Shown: piece by piece, positions 56,447 through 63,889 of the stretch
Layout of the letters: each line of letters begins with the position of its first letter
Position numbering within the stretch: the stretch's first letter is position 1
Source of the DNA: Pseudomonas poae
GTDB taxonomy: Bacteria > Pseudomonadota > Gammaproteobacteria > Pseudomonadales > Pseudomonadaceae
DNA length: 64,000 nucleotides
NCBI RefSeq assembly: GCF_001439785.1
Contig: NZ_JYLI01000019.1
Coordinates: 52,413-116,412 of the forward strand
Direction: 5' to 3'
Program-made: the position numbers and the translations under genes
The notes under the pieces: generated by a model
What the model saw: the letters and a program-made list of their open reading frames with translations, nothing else
What the model was told of the DNA's origin: nothing
Database searches by the model: none

Positions 56447-59400
56447 GTGCCTGGCCTCCAACGGCGCGCTCATCGCCGGCCAGGACGTCAACCTGCTGGC
56501 CGGCAACAACGTCACATCGTCAACCAGTCCGGCGGCGTGATCGCCGGGCGGGATGTGACGCTGACGGCCGTGAAGGGCGATGTGATCAACGAACGCAGCC
56601 TCACCGGGCTGGGCATGGGCGAGGACAACCGCAGCTACTTTGGCGACGCGGCCCGCGTGGAAGCGGCCAACGACCTGACGATCAAGGCGGGCCGCGATTT
56701 CACCAACAGTGGCAGTGTGCTGAAGAGTGGTGCGGATACGCTGATCAATGTTGGGCGGGATATCAATATTGTCGCCACGCAAACCCTCGACTCCGGCGAC
56801 GGGGGCATGTGGAAACACACCTCCAACACCACGCAAAGCGGTTCGACCGTCAGCGCCGGCCGCGATGTGCAGATGAACGCCGGCCGCGACCTCAACGCCA
56901 TCGCCAGCGTGATCGACGCCAAGCGCGATATCGGCCTGTCGGCCAGAGAAGACATGAACCTGGCCTCGGCAGCGGACGAGGACCACTCGCTGGCCAAGAG
57001 CAAAAAGAAAACCACTCAGGAAGATCACGTCAGCCAGGTCGGCACTGTCGTGAGCGCCGGGGCGGATATCCGCCTGAGCGCGGGGAATGACATGGCGCTG
57101 ATTTCCAGCCGCGTGACGGCGGGGGATGAGGCGTATCTGGTGGCGGGTGATCGACTGGATGTGCTGGCGGCGCAGGACAGTGATTATTCGTTGTATGACA
57201 TGAAGAAGGGGAGTTGGGGGAGTAAGCAGACCAAGCACGATGAAGTGACCAAGGTCGTCAATGTGGGAAGCGAGGTCAAGGGCGGTGGCACCGTCGCGCT
57301 GGTTAGCGGCGGCGATCAACGCTATCAAGCGGCCAGGCTGGAAAGCGGTGAAGACCTGACCCTGCAAAGTGGTGGAGGAATCAACTTCGAGGGCGTGAAG
57401 GACCTGGATCAGGAGAACCATTCAAAAAGCAAATCGAGCCTCGCCTGGAACAGCATGAGCGGTAAGGGCAATACCGACGAAACGTTCAGGCAAACGCAGA
57501 TGGCGGCTAAAGGTGACGTTGTCATCAAAGCATTGGATGGGCTGCATATTGATGTGAAGCAGGTGAATCAGCAGACGGTTAGCCAGGCCATTGATGCGAT
57601 GGTGCAGGCTGATCCGCAGATGGCGTGGTTGAAAGACGCCGAGAAGCGTGGCGATGTTGACTGGAAGCTGATCAAGGAGACGCACGACTCTTACAAGTAC
57701 AGTAACTCCAGCCTTGGGCAGGGAGCGATGCTAGCGATCATCATCATCGTGACGGTTCTGACTGCCGGAACGGCCAGTGCGGCGATAGGTGGTGCTGCGG
57801 GAGCGGGGGCTGGCTCCGGAATGACAATGGCTGCAGCTACTACATCACAGGCTTTGGCCGCTGGGGCTCAGTTCACGGCTGCCGGTTGGGGCAATGCGAT
57901 GGCTACGGCTGCGTTTACGTCAATGGCCGGTACAGGTGCGGTTAGCGTTATTAACAACAAAGGAAACCTCGGGGCCGCTTTCAAGGACACCTTCAGCAGT
58001 AACAGCTTAAAGAATGCGGCGATTTCGGGGATCACTGGCGGTTTTACGACAGGTGTCATTGATCCCTATTTGGGAGGGGCGACTGCGCCGTTCAATAACC
58101 TGACCAAAGGATTTGATCTGAAATCGCTGGAAGGGATTGGAGGATTTGCGATTCATGCTGCAGCACAAGGGGTGGCTGCTGGAACCATCCAGACTGCGAT
58201 CGGTGGTGGAAGCTTAGGCCAAAACATTACAAGTGGCTTGGTTGCGCAGGCTGGAAACGTTGTGGCTGCGACAGCATTCAATTATGTAGGCAATTACGCT
58301 CAAGAGCATTGGCAGGCCGCCAAGGCGGCCGGTGATATCAACGGTATGGCAGCCTGGGCAGAAGGTGGACCCGCCCGTGTCTCCATGCACGCATTATTTG
58401 GCGGCGCGGTTGCCAGTGCTACAGGTGGTGATTTCAAGACTGGCGCAATCGCTGCGGGTGCTAGCCAGGCAATGGCGCAGATCTTGAACGATACGTTCGA
58501 CAAGCAACCTGAAATGAGACAAGGGTTCGCGCAAATTGTAGGTTTAACTGCCGCCGGCCTGGCTGGAGGCGATGTCAACAAGGCGTCCTGGGTCTCGCAA
58601 ATGGCGGATCAATACAACCGCCAGTTGCACCAGAAGGAAACAATCGCGCTTGAGGCGTTACAAAAGGAGGATCCAAACAACGCCTACAAATTAAAGGCTG
58701 CAGCGTGCGCCCTGGTGCAATGCAGTGCTTCCGTTCCAGTTGATGATCGTAACTACAAATATGTCCGCGATCTTGAGTTGGATGGCAACGGCTTCAAGGA
58801 TGCTCAAAAGCAACTATTGGCAACGGGCGCTTTCGATGAGTACGGCAGTTGGGATAAGGCAAACGACGCGTTGCTTAAGAATGACAAAGCGCTTACTCGC
58901 TCGGGTAATGCGAGCCGAGCCGTCCTGGGGGCTATAGGGGCTGCTGCCGGGTTAGGTGGTGCTATATTGTCTACGCCAGCCTGCGTGACATTAGTGGGGT
59001 GTGCCGTACCTGCACTTTCTGGTTTGGGCGGTGCGCTGTCTTTTCACGATGGTATGCAAGCGACGGGTGAGCTCTTTACACCCTACCAATATACGCAGGG
59101 AGGCAAGGTACTGGATTCGTTCAGTTCAGATACCTATCCGGGTGATGTTAACCCGATGCGTGATTATGGAACGGCGGCAGCACGTGCAGCCTTGGAAATT
59201 GCGCTGTTCAGAGGAGCCGCGAAACTTGCGAGTGGAGAGAGAGCATCGGTTCTATTGCCGAGCCAGAAGCTTGAAGCGACTGTAGATGATAGGGGACCTC
59301 TTACCTCAAATGAGATCGCAGGTCCATATTCACTAATAAGCAAAACTTTCATATCTCCAGAAGTTGAGCAGAAAATACTTTACGGTGAGCGTAAAATCTC

Positions 59401-59779
59401 TTCCTCAGGAAATCCAAAAAACGAAATTATAGGCGCTCATTCAGGAGATATAAGCGATGTGCATCCGGATTACGCTGTTGAAGTTTTATCAAGCAACGCA
59501 GATGGAAGTCGAAATTCAAAACTGGTAGCCCAATTTTCGGATGGAAATATTTCGAAAATTAAGACAAGTACCTTGTTCCCAGTATCATGGTCGGACGCGG
59601 AGACTATGAACGCGGTACGAGCCACTGGAAATGGGCCGGCAATCGCAACTCGCGCTGATGGCGCCTCATTGCACCAGGCGACGGTAAATGGAGTTAAGGT
59701 TGAGGTTATTAAAGTAGGTGATAGAGTGACTGCTGGCTACCCTTGTGGTAAAGGCTGTACTGATCCAACAAAATTCTAA
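56447..59779 (+). CDS. Orphan CdiA C-terminal segment with EndoU nuclease toxin
   Basis: A 1110-residue frame from a GTG at 56447. The first ~25 codons are out of the cdiA frame because of a 5-nt insertion near 56510; from about 56520 it follows the cdiA frame (IVNQSGGVIAG). Residues 25-255 are nearly identical to CdiA, then it diverges through an Ala/Gly-rich pretoxin region (NTSQ-like blocks, GGDFKTGAIAAGASQAM). The last ~145 residues are an EndoU-type RNase domain: KILYGER, NEIIGAHSGDI, HPDYAVEV, SWSDAETMNAV, LHQATVNGVKVEVIKVGDRV, AGYP. The His in IGAHSG (~998) and LHQA (~1076) fit the catalytic pair. It has no signal peptide or TPS domain, so it cannot be exported alone; it may be a silent cassette. 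Confidence 0.82.
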   Translation: MPGLQRRAHRRPGRQPAGRQQRHIVNQSGGVIAGRDVTLTAVKGDVINERSLTGLGMGEDNRSYFGDAARVEAANDLTIKAGRDFTNSGSVLKSGADTLINVGRDINIVATQTLDSGDGGMWKHTSNTTQSGSTVSAGRDVQMNAGRDLNAIASVIDAKRDIGLSAREDMNLASAADEDHSLAKSKKKTTQEDHVSQVGTVVSAGADIRLSAGNDMALISSRVTAGDEAYLVAGDRLDVLAAQDSDYSLYDMKKGSWGSKQTKHDEVTKVVNVGSEVKGGGTVALVSGGDQRYQAARLESGEDLTLQSGGGINFEGVKDLDQENHSKSKSSLAWNSMSGKGNTDETFRQTQMAAKGDVVIKALDGLHIDVKQVNQQTVSQAIDAMVQADPQMAWLKDAEKRGDVDWKLIKETHDSYKYSNSSLGQGAMLAIIIIVTVLTAGTASAAIGGAAGAGAGSGMTMAAATTSQALAAGAQFTAAGWGNAMATAAFTSMAGTGAVSVINNKGNLGAAFKDTFSSNSLKNAAISGITGGFTTGVIDPYLGGATAPFNNLTKGFDLKSLEGIGGFAIHAAAQGVAAGTIQTAIGGGSLGQNITSGLVAQAGNVVAATAFNYVGNYAQEHWQAAKAAGDINGMAAWAEGGPARVSMHALFGGAVASATGGDFKTGAIAAGASQAMAQILNDTFDKQPEMRQGFAQIVGLTAAGLAGGDVNKASWVSQMADQYNRQLHQKETIALEALQKEDPNNAYKLKAAACALVQCSASVPVDDRNYKYVRDLELDGNGFKDAQKQLLATGAFDEYGSWDKANDALLKNDKALTRSGNASRAVLGAIGAAAGLGGAILSTPACVTLVGCAVPALSGLGGALSFHDGMQATGELFTPYQYTQGGKVLDSFSSDTYPGDVNPMRDYGTAAARAALEIALFRGAAKLASGERASVLLPSQKLEATVDDRGPLTSNEIAGPYSLISKTFISPEVEQKILYGERKISSSGNPKNEIIGAHSGDISDVHPDYAVEVLSSNADGSRNSKLVAQFSDGNISKIKTSTLFPVSWSDAETMNAVRATGNGPAIATRADGASLHQATVNGVKVEVIKVGDRVTAGYPCGKGCTDPTKF
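56520..57211 (+). repeat. Segment of cdiA duplicated downstream, copy 2
   Basis: 692 bp almost identical to 51281-51972. Upstream, shorter matches to cdiA (around 56393-56446 and 56451-56495) are joined with 115-120 bp deletions, showing rearrangement at the left junction. Confidence 0.92.
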
Positions 59780-59789
59780 TAGGTGAAAA

Positions 59790-60194
59790 ATGTTTGAAGA
59801 GTATGAGGTTTTTCTAGAATCGATCAGTTCTGAAGATTATTGGTCTGATATAGGAGTCGATGTTGCCTGCTCTCAAGTAAATAAATTCGATGATTTCGAC
59901 TGGTGTAAGTTGAAATCTACATTGTCAATGAAATCTGAAGAGTGGAGAGGCCGCTGCGCCGAATCGTTAAGTGACGTGAATGATGAGCGAGCTCTATATA
60001 TTCTATTAGAGTTGATTAGGGCGGAAGACGAATGTGTGGCTATTCACGCTATAGAGTCAATCAATTCACTTTTTTTGGCTGGTAGTATCCTTGATGTTGA
60101 AGATGTATTGAACGTCCTAGCTGACGGCTTTGAGAACTCTTCCAGAACAATGCAGTTAATGTCTGCGACGCTAGCTAAAAATCTTAAAAATTAA
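59790..60194 (+). CDS. cdiI: Immunity protein for the EndoU toxin
   Basis: A 134-residue acidic protein, ten bases after the EndoU frame, with AGGTG upstream of the ATG. It looks helical and HEAT-like (DERALYILLELIRAEDECVAIHAIESINSL) and is much poorer in GC than the flanks. Toxin-immunity adjacency and composition support the call. An immunity gene can protect against kin whose active CdiA carries the same EndoU end, which may explain retention. Confidence 0.75.
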   Translation: MFEEYEVFLESISSEDYWSDIGVDVACSQVNKFDDFDWCKLKSTLSMKSEEWRGRCAESLSDVNDERALYILLELIRAEDECVAIHAIESINSLFLAGSILDVEDVLNVLADGFENSSRTMQLMSATLAKNLKN

Positions 60195-60214
60195 TGAGGG
60201 GTGGCTGAAGTTTT

Positions 60215-60265
60215 GAAAAAAGGGACAAGTTTATTTTATTTGGAAAATAAATCTGTCTCTTTTTT
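60215..60265 (+). terminator. Terminator-like stem-loop after the EndoU immunity gene
   Basis: GGGACA and TTTATTTT pair with AAAATAAA and TGTCTC, followed by six T residues, 20-70 bp past the stop. Confidence 0.6.
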
Positions 60266-60308
60266 ATCCCAAGTGCCATAACATTTGTATCGATCGCAGC
60301 CTGGTGAT

Positions 60309-60617
60309 TCCGACGATGCACTGTTCCGCTACCTGATGGACAACGCCATCCACAGCAACAGAGCCTCGGCCTCTCGGTGGAAATTTATTAAGCCTGGGGC
60401 AGATTGTTATGTTTCCCCAGATAATCCCCACCCAAGGCTCTCTATTTGCGATGAGATGGCCCATTGGGATTTAGCTGTAAAGGAGATTGTTTCTTATCTA
60501 AGAGATGGCTGGCCAGAAAGCGCAGATTCTGAAAATGATGGAGAGTTAACGATTTATTTTTATGATATTCCAGGAGTAATTTGGATAGATGAGAATGGGT
60601 GTTTTTTTGCGTCTTAA
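60309..60617 (+). pseudogene. cdiA scar fused to an unknown gene end
   Basis: The first ~70 bp copy cdiA (SDDALFRYLMDNAIHS) from positions 50899-50970, with one base lost. The frame then switches abruptly to AT-rich sequence coding KFIKPGADCYVSPDNP and SYLRDGWPESAD to a TAA at 60615. The second part may be the tail of an immunity or other small gene; I do not recognise it. No credible start codon. Confidence 0.6.
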
Positions 60618-61064
60618 AGTATTGGTACAAAAGGGATAGGCGAAGCTTCAGGGTCGGCAAAAAACTTCTCAATTGCCGATCGCATCTTTGGTCAGCTCAA
60701 TGATCCTCGAATGGGGAAATTTGCAGGAAAGCTTGATGCCGATGCATTACAGAAGCTTGCTAATCATCCCAGCGCTACTCGGTTCATGGACGCAAGGACA
60801 AGGCATATCAATGTAATTCAAGAAGTTGAAGGGAAGCTGATTCGAATTACCGTAACAAGAGACGAGATGAAGATTATTTCTGTTGGCCCAATTAGACCTA
60901 ACCAAGTTAAAAATTTGTTAGACAAGGGCGATTTGTCCCGTTACCTTGAATTTTCGGAGGACTTGTGGCTTCAATTCATATTGAGGAAATTCAAAAAATC
61001 CTGTTTGCGCAAGGCAATAAAGATTCCTTGCCAAATCAAGATAATGGGGAGGGCTACTTTCTAG
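60618..61064 (+). pseudogene. Displaced toxin C-terminus
   Basis: Open from the stop of the preceding fragment with no proper start until an ATG at 60711. It reads GTKGIGEASGSAKNF, then IADRIFGQLNDPRMGKFAG, HINVIQEVEGKLIRITV and ISVGPIRPNQVKNLLDKGD. The form (linker then compact alpha/beta domain followed by an overlapping small gene) is that of a CDI or other polymorphic toxin end. The last ~35 residues run across the next gene and look unnatural, suggesting a nearby frameshift. Family not known to me. Confidence 0.6.
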
Positions 61065-61213
61065 AAATTAGATTTGACAGCTCTACTCGCAAGGCATCTG
61101 GGATTGTTGATGAAGAGTATAAGGATAAAGTAATAATTCTGGATTGCCCTTACGGCACAGTAGTTATTTTGTGTGATGAGGAAGGGCAGTTAAAATCAAT
61201 TGAGTTAAGTTAG
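60965..61213 (+). CDS. Probable immunity protein of the third cassette
   Basis: An 82-residue acidic protein from the GTG at 60965, which follows GGAGG closely. It reads MASIHIEEIQKILFAQGN to CDEEGQLKSIELS and overlaps the toxin fragment by about 100 bp in another frame. Low GC and position favour immunity. It ends 23 bp before a strong terminator, so the gene looks intact even though the toxin end does not. Confidence 0.65.
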   Translation: MASIHIEEIQKILFAQGNKDSLPNQDNGEGYFLEIRFDSSTRKASGIVDEEYKDKVIILDCPYGTVVILCDEEGQLKSIELS

Positions 61214-61236
61214 CTGCACTAAATTGACATTCCCAG

Positions 61237-61261
61237 CACCGGCCTTGCGCCGGTGTTTTTT
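61237..61261 (+). terminator. Rho-independent terminator after the third cassette
   Basis: CACCGGC pairs with GCCGGTG around a short loop and is followed by six T residues. Confidence 0.85.
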
Positions 61262-61336
61262 GCACCCTGTTTGCCCTCTGGCAGCACCCTTTCTGCACTA
61301 AAGTTGCACCCGTTCTGTAGTCTTTCTGCACCTCAG

Positions 61337-61631
61337 CCTGACGACCTTCGGTCTACCTAACCAATACGCTCTTTTTCAGCATGATTTTTTGCTCCTTAAC
61401 AGGAACAAAATCTCAATACACATCACGCACCTCTCGCGAGTTGGGTATTTTCTATATGTATCAATTGGTTATCCGGTTTCTGTCTTCTGGGTGCTGTTAT
61501 ACATTTGTCATACAAAACGAGTGTTTCATCCAGCAAGCACTGACGTGAGTTGTATAGCATTTGTTATACACAGCGGCAGCACCACAGAACTGGTCCTTTT
61601 TTCAAGGTTGGCCCGTTTTATTGGCCCGGCA
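61337..61631 (+). repeat. ~300-bp hairpin-bearing direct repeat, copy B
   Basis: Imperfect partner of 56075-56380. Order of landmarks is conserved, including the TTAACAGG hairpin, the CACCTC...GAG hairpin and the TATATGTATCAATTGGTTAT block. The two copies bracket the EndoU and third cassettes. Confidence 0.75.
61551..61570. promoter_or_regulatory. Inverted repeat TGTATA-N8-TATACA
   Basis: Two exact 6-bp arms with eight bases between them, a usual shape for an operator of an XRE/Cro-type repressor. A related TATAC-rich stretch lies about 50 bp upstream. An XRE remnant is adjacent. Confidence 0.4.
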
Positions 61632-61788
61632 AGCTGTCTCTTTTAGTCGCAGCTTGTGTCCAGCGCTTGGCGTCGTGCATGTGCAATGCGCTACTGATCA
61701 CTGTCTCCAGGGCTTCGCGCTCTTTGTCGTCCAGCTTGGAAATGGCCTCAAACTGAAGTTTCAGGCGGTCGTCCGGCCCCAGCGCCGT
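61618..61788 (-). pseudogene. C-terminal remnant of an XRE-type regulator
   Basis: On the minus strand, 56 codons between stops read ALGPDDRLKLQFEAISKLD and ALHMHDAKRWTQAATK, ending at TAA. This resembles the C-terminal tail of phage-repressor-like XRE regulators that sit beside integrases. The helix-turn-helix part is missing, so it is a relic. Recognition is from memory. Confidence 0.45.
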
Positions 61789-61804
61789 CTAAGTCGAGGT
61801 GGTT

Positions 61805-62902
61805 ATGCCGAAAAAAGGCGAGAGCAAAAAGCAGCGTGTTTCGGAACAAATCATTGGCCCGCTAGGCGATCCCGGCAGCCTGTATTTTCAGATGAAACAG
61901 TTCCTGCAATACCAGCGCGAACGTGGTTATTCCGAGCGCACCGTGGGCAACCGCGAAAGCCTGCTGATTGCGTTTATCCGCTGGTGTGATGAACGAGGTT
62001 TGACCCGGCCACAAGAAATCACCCGACCGATTTTAGAGCGCTACCAGCGCCATCTTTTTTTGTATCGAAAAGCCGATGGCGAAGCGCTGTCAGCGCGTAG
62101 CCAAACGGTGCGCATCACGCCGATTCGGGTGTGGTTCAAGTGGCTGACCAAAACCAATCGCATCTTGTACAACCATGCTCCTGACCTTGATTTGCCGAGA
62201 ATGGAGCAGCGTTTGCCAAAGCATATCCTCAGCGGCGACGAAGCCGAGCGTATTCTCAATGTGCCGGACACCCAAACCTCGACCGGCATCCGCGACAGGG
62301 CGATGCTGGAAACCCTCTACAGCACCGGCATGCGCCGCATGGAGTTGATTGGCCTGAGTTGGAGCGCCATCGATTACGAGCGCGGTACGGTGATGATTCG
62401 CCAGGGCAAGGGCAAAAAAGATCGCATGATTCCCATCGGTGAACGGGCTCTGGCTTGCATCACCAAATACCGCGACGACGTCCGGCCCCATTTTGTTTTG
62501 GGCCAGGACGATGGCACGTTGTTTTTGACCCAGCAGGGCGAAGGATTCAGCCCCAATCGGCTGACGCAACTGGTGCGCGAACACATCGAAAAAGCCAACA
62601 TCGGCAAGCGTGGCAGTTGCCATTTATTCCGCCACACCATGGCCACGCTGATGCTGGAGAACGGTGCCGATATTCGTTTCATCCAGGCCATGCTTGGACA
62701 TGTCAGCCTGAACACCACGCAGATTTACACCCAGGTCAGTATCCGGGCGTTGAAGGAAATTCATACCGCGCCCCATCCGGCACGTTTGCACCGTCAGAAC
62801 ACAGCCAGCCAAACCATGACTGAACCCCTTCGTGATGACCCCGTCGAGGCTCTGTTAACCGCTCTGGACGCCGAAGCGTACGAAGAGAGCGATCAGGCCT
62901 GA
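61805..62902 (+). CDS. Tyrosine site-specific recombinase (XerC/D-like)
   Basis: A 365-residue integrase. It has a core-binding SAM-like N-terminal domain (residues ~25-130) and a catalytic domain with Arg in YSTGMRRMEL, Lys in QGKGKKDRMIP, HLFRHT (His-x-x-Arg), His in LGHVSLN and the nucleophile in TQIYTQVS. All catalytic residues are present. The ATG at 61805 has GAGG upstream; an in-frame GTG two codons earlier is less likely. The C-terminal tail after IHTAPHPA is extra compared with XerC. It lies at the right side of the toxin cassettes and could have driven their acquisition. Target site unknown. Confidence 0.9.
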   Translation: MPKKGESKKQRVSEQIIGPLGDPGSLYFQMKQFLQYQRERGYSERTVGNRESLLIAFIRWCDERGLTRPQEITRPILERYQRHLFLYRKADGEALSARSQTVRITPIRVWFKWLTKTNRILYNHAPDLDLPRMEQRLPKHILSGDEAERILNVPDTQTSTGIRDRAMLETLYSTGMRRMELIGLSWSAIDYERGTVMIRQGKGKKDRMIPIGERALACITKYRDDVRPHFVLGQDDGTLFLTQQGEGFSPNRLTQLVREHIEKANIGKRGSCHLFRHTMATLMLENGADIRFIQAMLGHVSLNTTQIYTQVSIRALKEIHTAPHPARLHRQNTASQTMTEPLRDDPVEALLTALDAEAYEESDQA

Positions 62903-62922
62903 CAAACGCCTGACAGCCACGC

Positions 62923-62939
62923 AGGCCGCGAAGCGGCCT
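62923..62939 (+). terminator. Hairpin after the recombinase gene
   Basis: AGGCCGC pairs with GCGGCCT around GAA, 20 bp beyond the stop. No T tract follows. Confidence 0.4.
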
Positions 62940-62970
62940 CAATCAACGGCAAAAAATACAGGCACGCTAA

Positions 62971-62984
62971 GGATGTATACATCC
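62971..62984. repeat. Perfect 14-bp palindrome GGATGTATACATCC
   Basis: Exact palindrome 69 bp after the recombinase stop, followed by the short inverted repeat AAAGGG-GAA-CCCTTT (62991-63005). This gene-free stretch (62903-63224) is otherwise unremarkable. Candidate recombination or protein-binding site. Confidence 0.4.
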
Positions 62985-63224
62985 GGTGCCAAAGGGGAAC
63001 CCTTTGAAACCCGAAAGCCGCCTCTACGAGTCGATAAACCTGAGTCATCTTTAGGACCGGAAATGTTTTGTGGCCACCGCCTGCACGCAGTCGATGTCCG
63101 CAAAACCCTGATCAGGGCTGCGCCCCGACACCCCTTTAGGTCCAAAGCCTAACGCGCTGCGCTTGTTGGCCACAGCCGACACGGCGGCTACGCCACCGCA
63201 TCGTCAGGGGCTACCGAACGGGCA

Positions 63225-63548
63225 TCAGCCAGGTGCTTCGCCACTGCGTGCAGGCTCATCAGCATCGATAGGGCAAACGGTCAACGTCACGCCCAGCGCA
63301 TGCACGATCACCAGCAGTGCGTCCAAGCGCAGTGTGTCACAAGCGCTGAAAAAACCTTCCAACTGATCGTGTGTAAACCCCGTCGCTTCGGCGATAAAGC
63401 CCATGCCCTTGGCGTGTGCCGCCATGCCTAGTACCTTGCCGACATAACCTGCATCACCCGTCTGAAGCGCATCCGTGAGAAAGATGGCCACCGCTTGCGG
63501 GTCGGTCATGGCGTGCGCTGGATCGTATGGCGTGAGTAGCTCGGGCAT
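63225..63548 (-). CDS. Orphan addiction-module antidote protein (HigA-like)
   Basis: A 107-residue helix-turn-helix protein of the COG3636-type antidote family: YDPAHAMTDPQAVAIFLTDA at the N-terminus, AAHAKGMGFIAEATGFT as the helix-turn-helix, and DALLVIVHALGVTLTV near the end. Such proteins usually neutralise a RelE/HigB-like toxin encoded directly upstream. No intact toxin gene is seen there (63549-63700). It is thus an orphan antitoxin or a stand-alone regulator. The ATG at 63548 gives the normal family N-terminus. Confidence 0.75.
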   Translation of the reverse strand: MPELLTPYDPAHAMTDPQAVAIFLTDALQTGDAGYVGKVLGMAAHAKGMGFIAEATGFTHDQLEGFFSACDTLRLDALLVIVHALGVTLTVCPIDADEPARSGEAPG

Positions 63549-63700
63549 GGGAAATGACTCGTGTGACAGAAATTTAATATAACGTAGGGGGCCGCCGTAA
63601 CGGTGCTTGAAACCGCGTCTGGGCGATTTTATGCAGCGACAGGACATCACCGGAACAGACCTGCGCGCAGGCCGCGCCCCGTCTGACGTCGAGCGTGTAG

Positions 63701-63889
63701 ACAACGAAAATCGCGTCGGGTGATACTGTTGGGGCAAAAGGGGCTGTTTCTAAAAATCCGAACTCAACCAGTGCGCTGACCGACTGGGAAGCTGGTACGT
63801 TGGTTGAAAGGAATATTTTGCCAGCGAGTCCCAAAGCAACTTTGACACCTAAAGACTTTTCAGAGGTGGTGGCTGAACGAGCCCCATGA
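63701..63889 (+). pseudogene. Possible coding remnant cut by an IS end
   Basis: An open stretch without a start reads SGDTVGAKGAVSKNPN, TSALTDWEAGTLVE and TPKDFSEVVAERAP, and the stop is supplied by the first TGA of the IS-like sequence. It looks like a linker plus start of a polymorphic toxin end or similar exported protein, but I cannot name a family. A longer frame on the minus strand is probably its shadow. Confidence 0.3.

Noticed and set aside
56284..57090. Alternative 268-residue frame over the start of the EndoU cassette
   Set aside because: Only its first 30 or so codons keep the cdiA frame; after the 5-nt insertion near 56510 it is out of frame and gives an Arg-rich nonsense protein.
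62985..63135. Possible transfer origin, because of inverted repeats and the GGGTGTCGGGGCGCAGCCC-like stretch on the minus strand
   Set aside because: No relaxase or mobilisation gene is visible and the likeness is only by memory.
62939..63145. A 68-residue minus-strand frame after the recombinase gene
   Set aside because: It covers the palindrome region, lacks a ribosome site and has no recognisable motif.
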